The position numbers were made by a program, and so were the translations under genes. The notes under the pieces are model-generated. The model ran no database searches, was not told the DNA's origin, and was given only the letters and a program-made list of their open reading frames with translations. DNA of 64,000 bases, taken from assembly GCA_029907255.1 (NCBI GenBank), contig JARYMF010000001.1, positions 1-64,000 of the forward strand, given 5' to 3'. This DNA comes from Armatimonadota bacterium. Its GTDB lineage: Bacteria; Armatimonadota; UBA5829; DTJY01. Below, one piece after another: positions 25,951-34,990 of the stretch. Position 1 is the first letter of the stretch; every line of letters starts with the position of its first letter.

Positions 25951-26314
25951 TCAGCGCCACCCCTTGTTTATTATAAATCACAATTATGTTCGGCTTTTTC
26001 CCGACTAAGATACATGAAAAGAAATACGGGTGTCAATTTGTAATACCCTTCCAGGAATAGCAAACGAAACCTTAATGTATTTTAGGGGACCATGCGCTCT
26101 AGATAAACATGCTGAATTGTTATTCTATGTGCAAAGCTTTAAAACGTAAAAGCTAATACCTAACAGCCCTCTGGTCTAATCCAATTTTCAAGAAAATTAG
26201 AAAACTCTAAGGTTTATTAAAGCTGCGTCTAAGAAAACGTGGAGAAAATAATTATGTCAGCATTGGGGCTGAGGTTTTTAGTCTGATTCAAGACCATGAA
26301 AGGAGAGTTGCGAA
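25951..26314. other. Intergenic region, 364 bases, no gene seen
   Basis: A/T-rich, divergent between the hydrolase and the PepSY-like gene. No convincing promoter pair, RNA structure or ORF was found, apart from the AAGGAGAG ribosome binding site of the PepSY-like gene at its right end. Confidence 0.5.
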
Positions 26315-26653
26315 ATGACATGGAGAGAAGCTTTGGTTGTGCCTATTAGTGCGGTGTCCCTCTTGGGCTTTTCAGTATTGGCTTTTTCTGGAAAAATCGA
26401 CAAGGGTGAAAGCGAGGAGCAGGTTACTCTCGAGCAATGTCCGCCAGCTGTTCAGGATACAATTAAAGCACAGGCTTCGGGCGGAGTAATCAAGGAGATT
26501 GAGAAGGAAACTAAGAACGGAAAAACTATATACGAAGCTGAGATACTAAAAGATGGCAAGACCATCGAGGTAAAAGTCGCTGAGGACGGTACGCTCATTA
26601 AGTCCAGAGTTGAGGATGACGACGAGGAAAACGAGGGTGAAAACGAAGGCTAG
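26315..26653 (+). CDS. Small secreted PepSY-like protein
   Basis: 112 residues. An N-terminal signal sequence (about 1-26) precedes one PepSY-like domain: VTLEQCPPAVQDTIKAQA, then IKEIEKETKNGKTIYEAEI and KTIEVKVAEDGTLIKS, a common pattern of small periplasmic proteins. It ends in a very acidic tail (DDDEENEGENEG). AAGGAGAG is 8 bases before the ATG. Possibly a protease inhibitor or metal-responsive envelope protein; function unproven. Confidence 0.8.
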   Translation: MTWREALVVPISAVSLLGFSVLAFSGKIDKGESEEQVTLEQCPPAVQDTIKAQASGGVIKEIEKETKNGKTIYEAEILKDGKTIEVKVAEDGTLIKSRVEDDDEENEGENEG

Positions 26654-26714
26654 GTGTTGAACCAGCATGCCTCAGCCCTTTAATTATGCAATAGTTGTGG
26701 CAGACTTCAATTAA

Positions 26715-26939
26715 TACTCTGTAGTTGAAGACGACCCCAGCGTAGCCCGTTTCCTAAAACAAGCGATGATGGAGGCGGGGTACAACGTCGAAGTCGTCAG
26801 CGACGGAAGGGAGGCTATCTCTATGGCGCGCACCTTCCCGTTTGACCTTGTGCAGCTAACGAACTTGGTGCCTGCAAGCTCAGCGCCTCCGCTTTTGGTT
26901 TCCTTAACTTTGCAAAAAGGCAAGTCGTCTGTCAATTAG
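26715..26939 (+). pseudogene. Truncated response-regulator receiver domain remnant
   Basis: The frame translates to VVEDDPSVARFLKQAMMEAG followed by YNVEVVSDGREAISMARTFP and FDLV, unmistakably the first half of a CheY-like receiver with its acidic pocket (EDD). It then changes to unrelated sequence (QLTNLVPASS...) and stops at 26939. The phosphorylatable Asp, the rest of the receiver and any output domain are missing. There is no start codon in frame before the homology: TAA sits at 26712-26714. No sensor kinase is near. Confidence 0.8.
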
Positions 26940-27016
26940 CTTTTGGCTGCTTTTAAAAAGAACAATAATTGAAAGCTGCTTACAGTTCTTAGCGTTTTAT
27001 CTGATGCTGTTTCAAT

Positions 27017-27045
27017 TTGACATTGTGCGGACACAATGATAGAGT
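27017..27045 (+). promoter_or_regulatory. moxR promoter with a palindromic operator in the spacer
   Basis: TTGACA (27017-27022), 17 bases, TAGAGT (27040-27045). A perfect inverted repeat CATTGTG-CGGA-CACAATG (27021-27038) fills almost the entire spacer, the classical place for a repressor operator. The start would be about 27052, close to the ribosome binding site GGAGGAG. Confidence 0.65.
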
Positions 27046-27062
27046 ATTGATGGAGGAGTAAG

Positions 27063-28025
27063 TTGGCGAAAACGGCATCGGTTGATTCGAAGGAAATCGA
27101 ACAGAAAATAAGCCAGGTAATCGATGAAATTGAGACGGTCATTATTGGCAAGAGGGATGTTATTCGTCTTGTTATATGTGCTGTCTTGTGCAATGGGCAC
27201 ATCCTAATCGAAGATGTGCCTGGGGTTGGGAAGACAACCCTGGGCAAGACCCTAGCAATTGTCCTTGGTTGCACTTTCAAAAGAATTCAATTCACGCCCG
27301 ACCTACTCCCAGCAGATATCACTGGGACGTCAATATTCAATCAGAAAACCAGCGAGTTTGAATTTAGGCGTGGGCCAATTTTTGCGCAGTTTGTCCTGGC
27401 TGACGAGATTAACCGGGCAACGCCAAAGGCGCAGTCTAGCCTTCTTGAATGCATGGAAGAACGCCAGGTAACCGTTGATGGCGTTACATATCCACTGCCT
27501 CAGCCATTTTTCGTAATTGCAACCGAGAACAATGTTGAATATCACGGCACATATCCGCTACCGGAGGCACAGCTTGACAGGTTTATGATGCGGCTTTCCA
27601 TAGGCTATCCTGGTGCGGAAGAGGAATCAGCTATCATTGAGCGCCAGGAGGTCGAGCATCCGATTACCAAGGTTCGCACAATTCTTTCTTCATCTGAAGT
27701 CGTCGAGCTTCAGTTGGCAACAAGGCATATTTTCATTGAGCCATCGGTTAGGGATTATATTGTCGAGATAGTCAGGGTTACTAGGGAACATCCAAACCTT
27801 GCTTTGGGCTCAAGTCCTCGCGGGTCGTTGCATCTCTCGCATGCAGCAAAGGCATTTGCGGCAATTTCAGGCAGGGAGTACGTATTGCCAGATGACGTAA
27901 AAGCGGTTGCAATACCCGTACTGGCACACCGTTTAATACCAAAGCCCGAGGCACGTATCCGCAAGGTCTCAACAGCTGACATCGTTTCTGAAATCATATC
28001 AACAGTGCCAGTTCCTGCAGTTTAA
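27063..28025 (+). CDS. MoxR family AAA+ ATPase
   Basis: 320 residues, TTG start with GGAGGAG just upstream. Walker A is DVPGVGKTTLGKTLA with Lys57; Walker B is VLADEINRA (Asp114, Glu115); sensor sequences follow in PFFVIATENNVEYHGTYPLP. MoxR ATPases act as metal-insertion or complex-assembly chaperones and are usually followed by DUF58 and von Willebrand domain genes. Here the next gene is hemC after 107 bases, so it stands alone. Its promoter carries a palindrome suggesting repression. Confidence 0.93.
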   Translation: MAKTASVDSKEIEQKISQVIDEIETVIIGKRDVIRLVICAVLCNGHILIEDVPGVGKTTLGKTLAIVLGCTFKRIQFTPDLLPADITGTSIFNQKTSEFEFRRGPIFAQFVLADEINRATPKAQSSLLECMEERQVTVDGVTYPLPQPFFVIATENNVEYHGTYPLPEAQLDRFMMRLSIGYPGAEEESAIIERQEVEHPITKVRTILSSSEVVELQLATRHIFIEPSVRDYIVEIVRVTREHPNLALGSSPRGSLHLSHAAKAFAAISGREYVLPDDVKAVAIPVLAHRLIPKPEARIRKVSTADIVSEIISTVPVPAV

Positions 28026-28062
28026 TTTTCAGCATCAGTTTCTAGCATGTTCCTCCTTCCAT

Positions 28063-28092
28063 TTGACGTTGCATCCCCAAGAATGAGATAAT
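28063..28092 (+). promoter_or_regulatory. Probable promoter of the hemC operon
   Basis: TTGACG (28063-28068), 18 bases, GATAAT (28087-28092). It would start transcription about 35 bases before the hemC ATG. No recognisable riboswitch lies between. Confidence 0.5.
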
Positions 28093-28132
28093 TCTATTGG
28101 TAGCATTTCATTCTAGTTTGTCGGTAGATTAA

Positions 28133-29068
28133 ATGGAAGCTAGTTATACGAGGAAGCTGAGGGTTGGTACCAGGGGAAGCGCTCTTGCAATTCGCCAGAC
28201 TACTTGGGTTGTAGACCAGCTCAGACTTTTTAATCCGGAAGTTGAAGCTGAAATTATAACTATAAAGACCAAGGGCGACCTAGTGCCAAACGTTCCGCTT
28301 GCTCAGATTGGCGACAAAGGGATTTTTGTGAAGGATATTGAACAAGCGCTTCTCGATGACGCCATTGATTTGGCAGTGCACAGCATGAAGGATCTTCCGT
28401 CGGAACTGCCCGAAGGTCTTTGCATTGGTGCTGTCCCAGAGCGGCTTGACCCCAGTGACGTTTTAATCAGCAATGGGCTGGGGCTGATGGATTTGCCAAA
28501 AAATGCGCGAATTGGGACGGACAGTCTGAGGCGTCGAGCCCAACTAAGCTACTTACGGAGAGATTTTCAATTTCCTGGTCTCCGTGGAAACCTAGATACA
28601 AGGTTGCGCAAGCTCGATGAAGGGGAGTTCGATGGAGTTATCGTTGCATATGCCGGAATGGCGCGTATGGGCTGGACTGAGAGGATTGTAGAAAAGATTC
28701 CTTTAGATAAATGCCTCCCGGCAGCGGGACAAGGAGCGATAGCAGTCGAGGTTCGCGAGGATGACATCGAAGCGCTTGGGTTCCTTTTAGCGCTGAACCA
28801 TTATGAAAGCCGAGTGGCTGTGACTGCCGAACGAAGTATGATTGGTGCTCTCGGAGGCACATGCCGAGTTCCAATGGGCGCCTGCGGTGTTGTTGAGAAT
28901 GGAAAGCTTAGGCTCATGGGGGTTGTTGCAAGTCCCGATGGCGACTGCCTAATTCGTAGGGAAGTCTTTGGCGATCCCGAGCAGGCAGAGGAAGTTGGTC
29001 GAGAGCTGGCAGAAATCCTTCTTGCTAGCGGGGCAGATGAATTGATAAAGAGAATGGAGTATTGGTGA
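28133..29068 (+). CDS. hemC: Porphobilinogen deaminase (hydroxymethylbilane synthase)
   Basis: 311 residues; polymerises four porphobilinogen units to hydroxymethylbilane. RVGTRGSALAIRQT at the start, HSMKDLPSELP with catalytic Asp87, the Arg-rich IGTDSLRRRAQL, GLRGNLDTRL, and cofactor Cys244 in GALGGTCRVPMGA, which carries the dipyrromethane. First gene of an apparent operon with nadB, a cobA-hemD fusion, a radical SAM gene and mnmA. Confidence 0.96.
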   Translation: MEASYTRKLRVGTRGSALAIRQTTWVVDQLRLFNPEVEAEIITIKTKGDLVPNVPLAQIGDKGIFVKDIEQALLDDAIDLAVHSMKDLPSELPEGLCIGAVPERLDPSDVLISNGLGLMDLPKNARIGTDSLRRRAQLSYLRRDFQFPGLRGNLDTRLRKLDEGEFDGVIVAYAGMARMGWTERIVEKIPLDKCLPAAGQGAIAVEVREDDIEALGFLLALNHYESRVAVTAERSMIGALGGTCRVPMGACGVVENGKLRLMGVVASPDGDCLIRREVFGDPEQAEEVGRELAEILLASGADELIKRMEYW

Positions 29069-29074
29069 TGTCTT

Positions 29075-30670
29075 ATGCCGATTGATGTTGAGTATCTTGT
29101 GTTGGGGAGCGGCATTGCCGGACTAACTTTCGCTTTGCGTGTTAGTAAGTTCGGAAAGGTAGCCCTCGTCACCAAAAAAAGCGACACAGAGTCGAATACA
29201 AATTACGCCCAGGGTGGGATTGCATGCGTAATGAGCGAGGATGACTCGTTCGACCTTCACATACTCGATACGCAAATTGCAGGTGCTGGCCTCTGCCGGA
29301 AAGAAGCAGTCGAAACCATCGTTAGGGAAGGCCCAAGCCGTGTTCGAGAATTGGTTGAACTAGGGGTCAAGTTCAGCACGGAGAAAACACCCACGGGAGA
29401 GGAGCGTTTTGCTCTTGGGCGAGAAGGCGGTCATTCAAAGCGAAGAATCCTTCATGCCGCCGACCTAACGGGGCGTGAAATTGAGCGTGCTCTAGTTGTT
29501 CAAGTTAAAAAGCAGGAGAATATTCGCATTTTTGAGCATGAGTTTGCAATTGACCTAATTATCGAAAAGAATGGTAATAAAACTTGTCTAGGTGCCTATG
29601 TCTTTGATCCAGAGACTGAGGAGGTTACAGTTTTCAGAGCAAAAGCCACCATGCTAGCTACTGGCGGCCTTGGTAGGGTGTACTTGCATACCACCAATCC
29701 GGAGATCGCTACGGGCGATGGTGTGGCAATGGCTTATCGAGCTGGCGCGAAAATTGCGAATATGGAGTTTATTCAATTTCACCCAACTTCGCTTTACCAT
29801 CCCGATGCCCGGTCGTTCTTAATCTCAGAAGCTGTGCGCGGTGAAGGAGGCGTGCTTAGACTCCGAGACGGCAGCACATTCATGGAAAAGTACCATCATA
29901 TGGGTTGCCTTGCGCCCAGAGATATTGTTGCTCGGGCAATTGATGCGGAACTTAAGAAAAGTGGCGATGAGTGCGTCTACCTCGATGTAACCCACCTTGA
30001 TCCTGAGAAGCTGAAAAGGCGTTTCCCTAACATTTACGAAAAATGCCTTTCAGTCGGTTTAGATATTACGAAAGAGTGGATTCCTATAGTTCCTGCGGCT
30101 CATTATAGTTGTGGTGGTGTGCTGACAGATATTTACGGCCGAGCCTCGATTGATAGGCTGTATGCTGCTGGCGAAGTAGCTTGCACCGGCGTTCATGGAG
30201 CAAACCGTCTTGCGAGCAATTCTCTGCTAGAAGCATTGGTATTTGCCCATCGTGCTGCGGATGATGCAATTGGCATTCCGTATAATAGCGTCATGGACTT
30301 GGACCGAGAAGTTGCCGATTTCCCAAGAGATGTTCACTCTCAGTATGTCAGCGAAAAATTAATTGCAGAACTTACTGAACATCTCCGGAATGTAATGTGG
30401 AGAGATGTCGGCATAGTTCGCACGAATGATAGGCTTCTAAAGGCACAAGCTGAGGTGCGAGAAATTGCAGATAAAGTTAACGAGCTGTATTCGACTGGTC
30501 GTCTTACTACATCCTTGCTCGAACTTCGAAACCTAGCGACTGTCGCCGAATTGATCATTAAATCAGCCCTTATGCGTAAAGAAAGTCGTGGCTTGCATTA
30601 CAATTTAGATTATCCCACACTGGATGATGTTAATTGGAAAAAGGAAACAATTCTCGTTTGCGACCAATAA
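29075..30670 (+). CDS. nadB: L-aspartate oxidase
   Basis: 531 residues; FAD enzyme converting aspartate to iminoaspartate, the first step of NAD synthesis. N-terminal dinucleotide site LGSGIAGLTFALRV, TNYAQGGIACV, the flavin-contact block EFIQFHPTSLY, SEAVRGEGGVLR and GVHGANRLASNSLLEALVF near the C-terminus all match NadB/SdhA-type enzymes. nadA and nadC are not in the window. It lies 6 bases after hemC, an unusual insertion into a tetrapyrrole operon. Confidence 0.95.
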   Translation: MPIDVEYLVLGSGIAGLTFALRVSKFGKVALVTKKSDTESNTNYAQGGIACVMSEDDSFDLHILDTQIAGAGLCRKEAVETIVREGPSRVRELVELGVKFSTEKTPTGEERFALGREGGHSKRRILHAADLTGREIERALVVQVKKQENIRIFEHEFAIDLIIEKNGNKTCLGAYVFDPETEEVTVFRAKATMLATGGLGRVYLHTTNPEIATGDGVAMAYRAGAKIANMEFIQFHPTSLYHPDARSFLISEAVRGEGGVLRLRDGSTFMEKYHHMGCLAPRDIVARAIDAELKKSGDECVYLDVTHLDPEKLKRRFPNIYEKCLSVGLDITKEWIPIVPAAHYSCGGVLTDIYGRASIDRLYAAGEVACTGVHGANRLASNSLLEALVFAHRAADDAIGIPYNSVMDLDREVADFPRDVHSQYVSEKLIAELTEHLRNVMWRDVGIVRTNDRLLKAQAEVREIADKVNELYSTGRLTTSLLELRNLATVAELIIKSALMRKESRGLHYNLDYPTLDDVNWKKETILVCDQ

Positions 30671-32190
30671 GCAAAGGAAAGGTCTATTTGGTTGGGGCGG
30701 GACCTGGTGACCCCGGACTTCTTACCATCAGGGGATTAGAATGTATTAAACAAGCGGACGTAATTGTTTATGACCGCTTGGTTCATCCCTCAATCCTTTC
30801 GCATGTGCGCTCTGGTGCTGAGTTGATTTATGTGGGTAAGACATCAGGTGCGCATACAATGAATCAAGAAGACATAAACCGTTTATTGAGCAGCAAGGCA
30901 CTGGAGGGCAAAACAGTAGTTCGTTTAAAGGGTGGCGATCCGTTTGTGTTCGGCCGCGGCGGCGAGGAGGCAGAGCACCTTGCAAACCTAGGGATTGAGT
31001 TCGAGGTCATTCCAGGTGTAACATCTGCTATTGCAGTACCAGCTTATGCCGGTATCCCAGTTACTCACCGGGAATTCGCTTCGTCTTTTGCTGTCGTTAC
31101 CGGCCATGAAAAAGCCCAAAAGGGCGGGCATGAAGAAGGTCAAATGCCTTTAACTTCCTCCATTTCTCAGTTAGCTTGTTTTCCTGGTACCCTTGTTTTT
31201 CTTATGGGTATGGAAAACTTGCGAGAAATTGTTGCCGAACTTGTCAAAGGTGGACTGGCGCCGTCCACACCCGTTGCCATTATTCGATGGGGCACGTTGC
31301 CAAGCCAGGAAACACTTATGGGGACTTTGGAGTGTATTTGCGCGGAGGTAGAGCGAGCAAACTTTAAACCCCCCGCTGTAATTGTCGTTGGGGAAGTTGT
31401 GAGGCTTAGGGAAAAGCTTAGGTGGTTTGACAATCGGCCATTATTTGGCAAGAACGTTTTGGTTACTCGAAGCCGCGACCAGGCTAGCGTGTTATCTGAC
31501 CTATTGCGAAAATGTGGAGCTAACCCCATAGAATTTCCGCTCATAAGAATTGTTTCGCCGACGGATTTTAGCAGGTTGGATATGGCACTCGACCATATCG
31601 AAGAATATGATTGGCTTATATTCACAAGCACAAATGGCTTCAAGGCCGTCATAAATCGTCTAGAAGTACTTGGGCACGACATCAGGTGGCTGAAGGGCCC
31701 AAAGATTTGCGCAATAGGCTCAGCCACTGCCGAAGCCATCAAGGCATTTGGAATTCGCATAGATTTCGTGCCTTCACAATTCATAGCAGAAGCAATTGTG
31801 CGAGAATTTCCTGAGGAAGTTAGTGGGAAGCGAATTCTTCTTCCGAGGTCAGAAGAAGCACGTGAAACTCTTCCAGAAAAATTGGGTGAGCAAGGGGCGG
31901 TGGTAGATGTAGTGAGTGTTTATCGGACTGAGCTTGATGAAACCGGGGAGATAAGTAGAATTCGTGAAATGCTCTCCAAGGGCGAAATCGATATTATAAC
32001 TTTCACTAGCTCGTCAACGGTGAAAAATTTCGTAAAGTTGATCGGAGCAAGCGTTCCCGAAAACACTACGGTAGCTTGCATTGGCCCAATTACGGCGCAG
32101 ACTGCAAAAGAATTGGGCATCGAGCCCGATGTCGTTGCAGAGAGCTATACAATAGAAGGTTTGGTTAGATCGCTAATAGGTAGTCAATAA
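30634..32190 (+). CDS. Fused uroporphyrinogen-III C-methyltransferase / uroporphyrinogen-III synthase (CobA-HemD)
   Basis: 518 residues with two enzymes. Residues about 14-255 are a CobA/SUMT methyltransferase: GKVYLVGAGPGDPGLLTIRG, VVRLKGGDPFVFGRGGEEAE and PGVTSAIAVPAYAGIPVTHR. Residues about 262-518 are HemD: NVLVTRSRDQASVLSDLL, WLIFTSTNGFKA and TIEGLVRSL at the end. The fusion cyclises hydroxymethylbilane and dimethylates it to precorrin-2. It starts at a TTG (30634) overlapping nadB by 37 bases; TTG 30658 is an alternative. With hemC upstream and the radical SAM gene downstream this directs flux to siroheme. Confidence 0.94.
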   Translation: MEKGNNSRLRPISKGKVYLVGAGPGDPGLLTIRGLECIKQADVIVYDRLVHPSILSHVRSGAELIYVGKTSGAHTMNQEDINRLLSSKALEGKTVVRLKGGDPFVFGRGGEEAEHLANLGIEFEVIPGVTSAIAVPAYAGIPVTHREFASSFAVVTGHEKAQKGGHEEGQMPLTSSISQLACFPGTLVFLMGMENLREIVAELVKGGLAPSTPVAIIRWGTLPSQETLMGTLECICAEVERANFKPPAVIVVGEVVRLREKLRWFDNRPLFGKNVLVTRSRDQASVLSDLLRKCGANPIEFPLIRIVSPTDFSRLDMALDHIEEYDWLIFTSTNGFKAVINRLEVLGHDIRWLKGPKICAIGSATAEAIKAFGIRIDFVPSQFIAEAIVREFPEEVSGKRILLPRSEEARETLPEKLGEQGAVVDVVSVYRTELDETGEISRIREMLSKGEIDIITFTSSSTVKNFVKLIGASVPENTTVACIGPITAQTAKELGIEPDVVAESYTIEGLVRSLIGSQ

Positions 32191-32193
32191 AGA

Positions 32194-33357
32194 ATGATTG
32201 GAGTTACTAGGTTATACTGCGGCACGGTTACCTCTGGCGATTCTTTGAGATATGAGAGAGGACATATCTCAACCTTAGATAAGAGACCTATCGTCGTTTG
32301 GAATTGCACACGCCGCTGCAATCTTCAATGCATCCATTGTTACTCTGACTCACAGAACATTAGTTACTCAAACGAACTCACGACTGAAGAAGCACGAGCG
32401 CTGATAGAGGACCTAGCGGATTTTCATGTGCCAGTTTTGCTGTTTTCGGGCGGAGAGCCTTTGATGCGGAAGGATATATTTGATCTTGCTGCATTAGCGA
32501 GGGAAAAAGGCATTCGGCCTGTGCTCTCAACAAATGGTGTTCTCATAACCAAGCACATAGCAAAAAGAATCGAACAAGCCGGATTCGGGTATGTTGGTAT
32601 AAGTCTGGATGGGATTGGCGAACGAAATGATGTGTTTCGTGGGAAAAAAGGTGCATTCGAGTTGGCGATGCAAGGCTTTGATAACTGCGTTGAAGCTGGG
32701 CAGAAGGTGGGCCTTCGTCTTACACTCACGCGACATAACTTCAAAGACTTGAATGCAATTTTTGACTTCATTGAGGAGCACAAAATAAATCGAGCTTGTT
32801 TTTATCATTTGGTATATACAGGTAGAGGGCGGGGTCTTCGAGACGAGGACCTGTCGCACGTAGAGACGCGAAGGGCGGTTGATATTATAATTGACCGCGC
32901 CGCCGATTTCCACCGGCGAGGGCTAGAAAAGGATATCCTTACCGTGGACAACCATGCAGATGGACCATACCTTTATATGCGCATGCTCCGAGAAGGTTCC
33001 AGCCGGGCAGGGGAAGTTCTGCAGCTCCTAAAGTCAAATGGCGGCAACCAGTCTGGCATTGGTATCGGTTGCATAGATAATGAGGGCAATGTGCATGCTG
33101 ACCAGTTTTGGGGTCATTACTCTTTCGGCAATGTTAAGCAGCGGAAGCTTAGTGAGATATGGTTGGACACCTCCGACCCATTAATGGCTGGTCTTAAAAA
33201 CAGGAAGACGTTGCTTAAGGGCAGGTGCGCGGCATGCAAGTGGCTTGACATCTGCAATGGGAATTTTCGCGTACGCGCTGAGGCTGTTTTTGGTGATGTT
33301 TGGGCTCCCGACCCAGCGTGCTATCTAACGGATGAGGAGATTGGAGTAAAAGGATAA
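32194..33357 (+). CDS. Radical SAM/SPASM protein of the AhbC/NirJ heme-biosynthesis group
   Basis: 387 residues. The [4Fe-4S] motif is Cys42-x3-Cys46-x2-Cys49 in TRRCNLQCIHCYSD; a SPASM-type Cys-rich tail (CAACKWLDIC and later Cys) binds a second cluster. The start MIGVTRLYCGTVTSGDSLRY is typical of AhbC (12,18-didecarboxysiroheme deacetylase) and NirJ proteins, which remove side chains from siroheme derivatives. AhbA/B and AhbD were not found in the window. It overlaps the next gene by one base. A role in siroheme-dependent heme (or heme d1) formation is a strong inference. Confidence 0.88.
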   Translation: MIGVTRLYCGTVTSGDSLRYERGHISTLDKRPIVVWNCTRRCNLQCIHCYSDSQNISYSNELTTEEARALIEDLADFHVPVLLFSGGEPLMRKDIFDLAALAREKGIRPVLSTNGVLITKHIAKRIEQAGFGYVGISLDGIGERNDVFRGKKGAFELAMQGFDNCVEAGQKVGLRLTLTRHNFKDLNAIFDFIEEHKINRACFYHLVYTGRGRGLRDEDLSHVETRRAVDIIIDRAADFHRRGLEKDILTVDNHADGPYLYMRMLREGSSRAGEVLQLLKSNGGNQSGIGIGCIDNEGNVHADQFWGHYSFGNVKQRKLSEIWLDTSDPLMAGLKNRKTLLKGRCAACKWLDICNGNFRVRAEAVFGDVWAPDPACYLTDEEIGVKG

Positions 33358-34538
33358 TGGATGGCAATCTGTTATCCCAGCAACCCACATCCAATATACA
33401 AGCCAAACAACATTCGCGTTGTCCCACCGTTGTTGTAGCGATGTCGGGCGGTGTAGACAGCTCAGTAGCTGCGGCAATTCTTGTCGAGGAGGGTTATAAC
33501 GTAATTGGCGTTACAATGCAAATATGGCCGCAGCAAAACGAAACCGAGCAAAAGTTTAGTCGAACATGCTGTTCGCTGAGCGCAATTGATGATGCCCGCC
33601 GAGTTGCTTTTCAATTAGGTATTCCGCATTACTTAATGAATTTCCGTGAAGTGTTTGCACGCACAGTTGTTCATGATTTTATTGAGGAATATCGGCGAGG
33701 ACGAACTCCAAATCCATGCATTCGTTGCAATCGTTTTATTAAGTTCGAAGCCCTTTTGGACAAGGCTAGGAGCCTTGGCGCTGAGTATATTGCAACTGGC
33801 CATTATGCTCGCATAATTTTCGATGAGTCACGGGGGCGGTGGCTGTTAAAACGTGGAGTTGATAGTTCTAAAGACCAGTCTTATGCTCTGTATAGCATGA
33901 CCCAAGACCAGCTTGCCCATACGCTAATGCCGCTTGGCAATATGACTAAGGACGAGACTCGACGAATGGCATCAAAGCTTGGTTTGGCGGTCGCAACAAA
34001 GCCTGAAAGCCAAGAGATATGCTTTGTGGAAGACAGGAAGTACCCTGAGTTTCTCAAATCGGTTGCGCCTGAGATTGCAAGGCCAGGGCCGATTCTAGAC
34101 ACGAAAGGGCAAGTTATTGGAGAGCATAAAGGGATTGCCTTTTACACTATTGGCCAGCGCAAAGGACTTGGAATTGCCCTGGGCAAACCAATGTATGTTG
34201 TCAGAATAAATCCAGAGCGCAATGCCATTGTAATTGGGCGAAATGAAGATTTATATTCCCGCACGCTAGTGGCAAAAGACTTAAATTTTATTTCTATCGA
34301 AAACCTGCAGGAGCAGATTGTTGTCACGGCGAAGATAAGATATAATATGAAAGATTCGCCAGCCATACTTGCTCCCCTACCAAACGGGGAGGCGCTTGTA
34401 ACCTTTGATAAACCGCAGAGAGCAATAACTCCGGGCCAAGCTGTGGTGTGCTACAGGGGCGAGGAAGTTGTCGGTGGTGGCACAATAGATAGGGTAGTAG
34501 AAAGCAACGAAGCAACAAAATATTGCAACTTTAACTAA
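33357..34538 (+). CDS. mnmA: tRNA-specific 2-thiouridylase
   Basis: 393 residues; inserts sulfur at U34 of Lys, Glu and Gln tRNAs. PP-loop SGGVDSS (30-36), the catalytic cysteines in NPCIRCNRFIKF and ESQEICFVED, and the C-terminal beta domain are all present. The ATG overlaps the stop of the radical SAM gene (TAATG). The first 20 residues are an unusual hydrophilic extension before the PP-loop strand (RCPTVVVAMSGG). Confidence 0.95.
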   Translation: MDGNLLSQQPTSNIQAKQHSRCPTVVVAMSGGVDSSVAAAILVEEGYNVIGVTMQIWPQQNETEQKFSRTCCSLSAIDDARRVAFQLGIPHYLMNFREVFARTVVHDFIEEYRRGRTPNPCIRCNRFIKFEALLDKARSLGAEYIATGHYARIIFDESRGRWLLKRGVDSSKDQSYALYSMTQDQLAHTLMPLGNMTKDETRRMASKLGLAVATKPESQEICFVEDRKYPEFLKSVAPEIARPGPILDTKGQVIGEHKGIAFYTIGQRKGLGIALGKPMYVVRINPERNAIVIGRNEDLYSRTLVAKDLNFISIENLQEQIVVTAKIRYNMKDSPAILAPLPNGEALVTFDKPQRAITPGQAVVCYRGEEVVGGGTIDRVVESNEATKYCNFN

Positions 34539-34564
34539 AATATGTCACTATTAGGCATTCGGGG

Positions 34565-34990
34565 GTGCGATTGGTGGAAGGGCTACTTATAGCGGCGGTG
34601 GTGCTTACGTCAATAGCTCTGTTCTTGCTTGCAGTAGCTTTCATAATTCTCGCCACCATGGCTGGCAGGATTGGCAAGCTCAGTGAGGAAATAACCAAGT
34701 TTGTAAGAGATGCCCGGGAAGAGTTCATCCCTGTTGCCGCTGAGGCTCGGTCAGCATTGGCGAATATTGATAAACTCACAAACAGAGCAGCTGACATCGC
34801 TGAGCGTGTAAGTCGTGTTGCAGAAAAAGCCGAATGCTTGCTAGACGGCGCATATGTCGCCGAAGTTGCAGGCAGAGTGGTGAAATCTTCAGCTTCAAGT
34901 CTATTAAGTGTTTATGAAGGAATTAAGCAGGGAATTAAAACATTGCGCAAATCTAAGGAAGGAGTCGAAGGAGGTATTGGAAGTGAGTAA
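34565..34990 (+). CDS. DUF948 membrane protein (YtxG-like)
   Basis: 141 residues (GTG at 34565; TTG 34571 or GTG 34574 are equally plausible because GGGGG lies just upstream). One N-terminal membrane helix (about 5-32) is followed by an amphipathic coiled-coil-like region. In Bacillus subtilis the DUF948 protein YtxG is encoded with YtxH in a stress operon; here a YtxH-like gene overlaps by 8 bases and rsbV-rsbW-sigB like genes follow. Confidence 0.8.
   Translation: MRLVEGLLIAAVVLTSIALFLLAVAFIILATMAGRIGKLSEEITKFVRDAREEFIPVAAEARSALANIDKLTNRAADIAERVSRVAEKAECLLDGAYVAEVAGRVVKSSASSLLSVYEGIKQGIKTLRKSKEGVEGGIGSE

Noticed and set aside
26711-26935. Minus-strand ORF over the receiver remnant
   Set aside because: It is the shadow of the receiver-domain coding sequence; the plus strand has clear homology.
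34908-34982. Longer start for the YtxH-like protein
   Set aside because: These codons overlap the DUF948 gene and are not conserved in character; GTG 34983 has AGGAGG 8 bases upstream.
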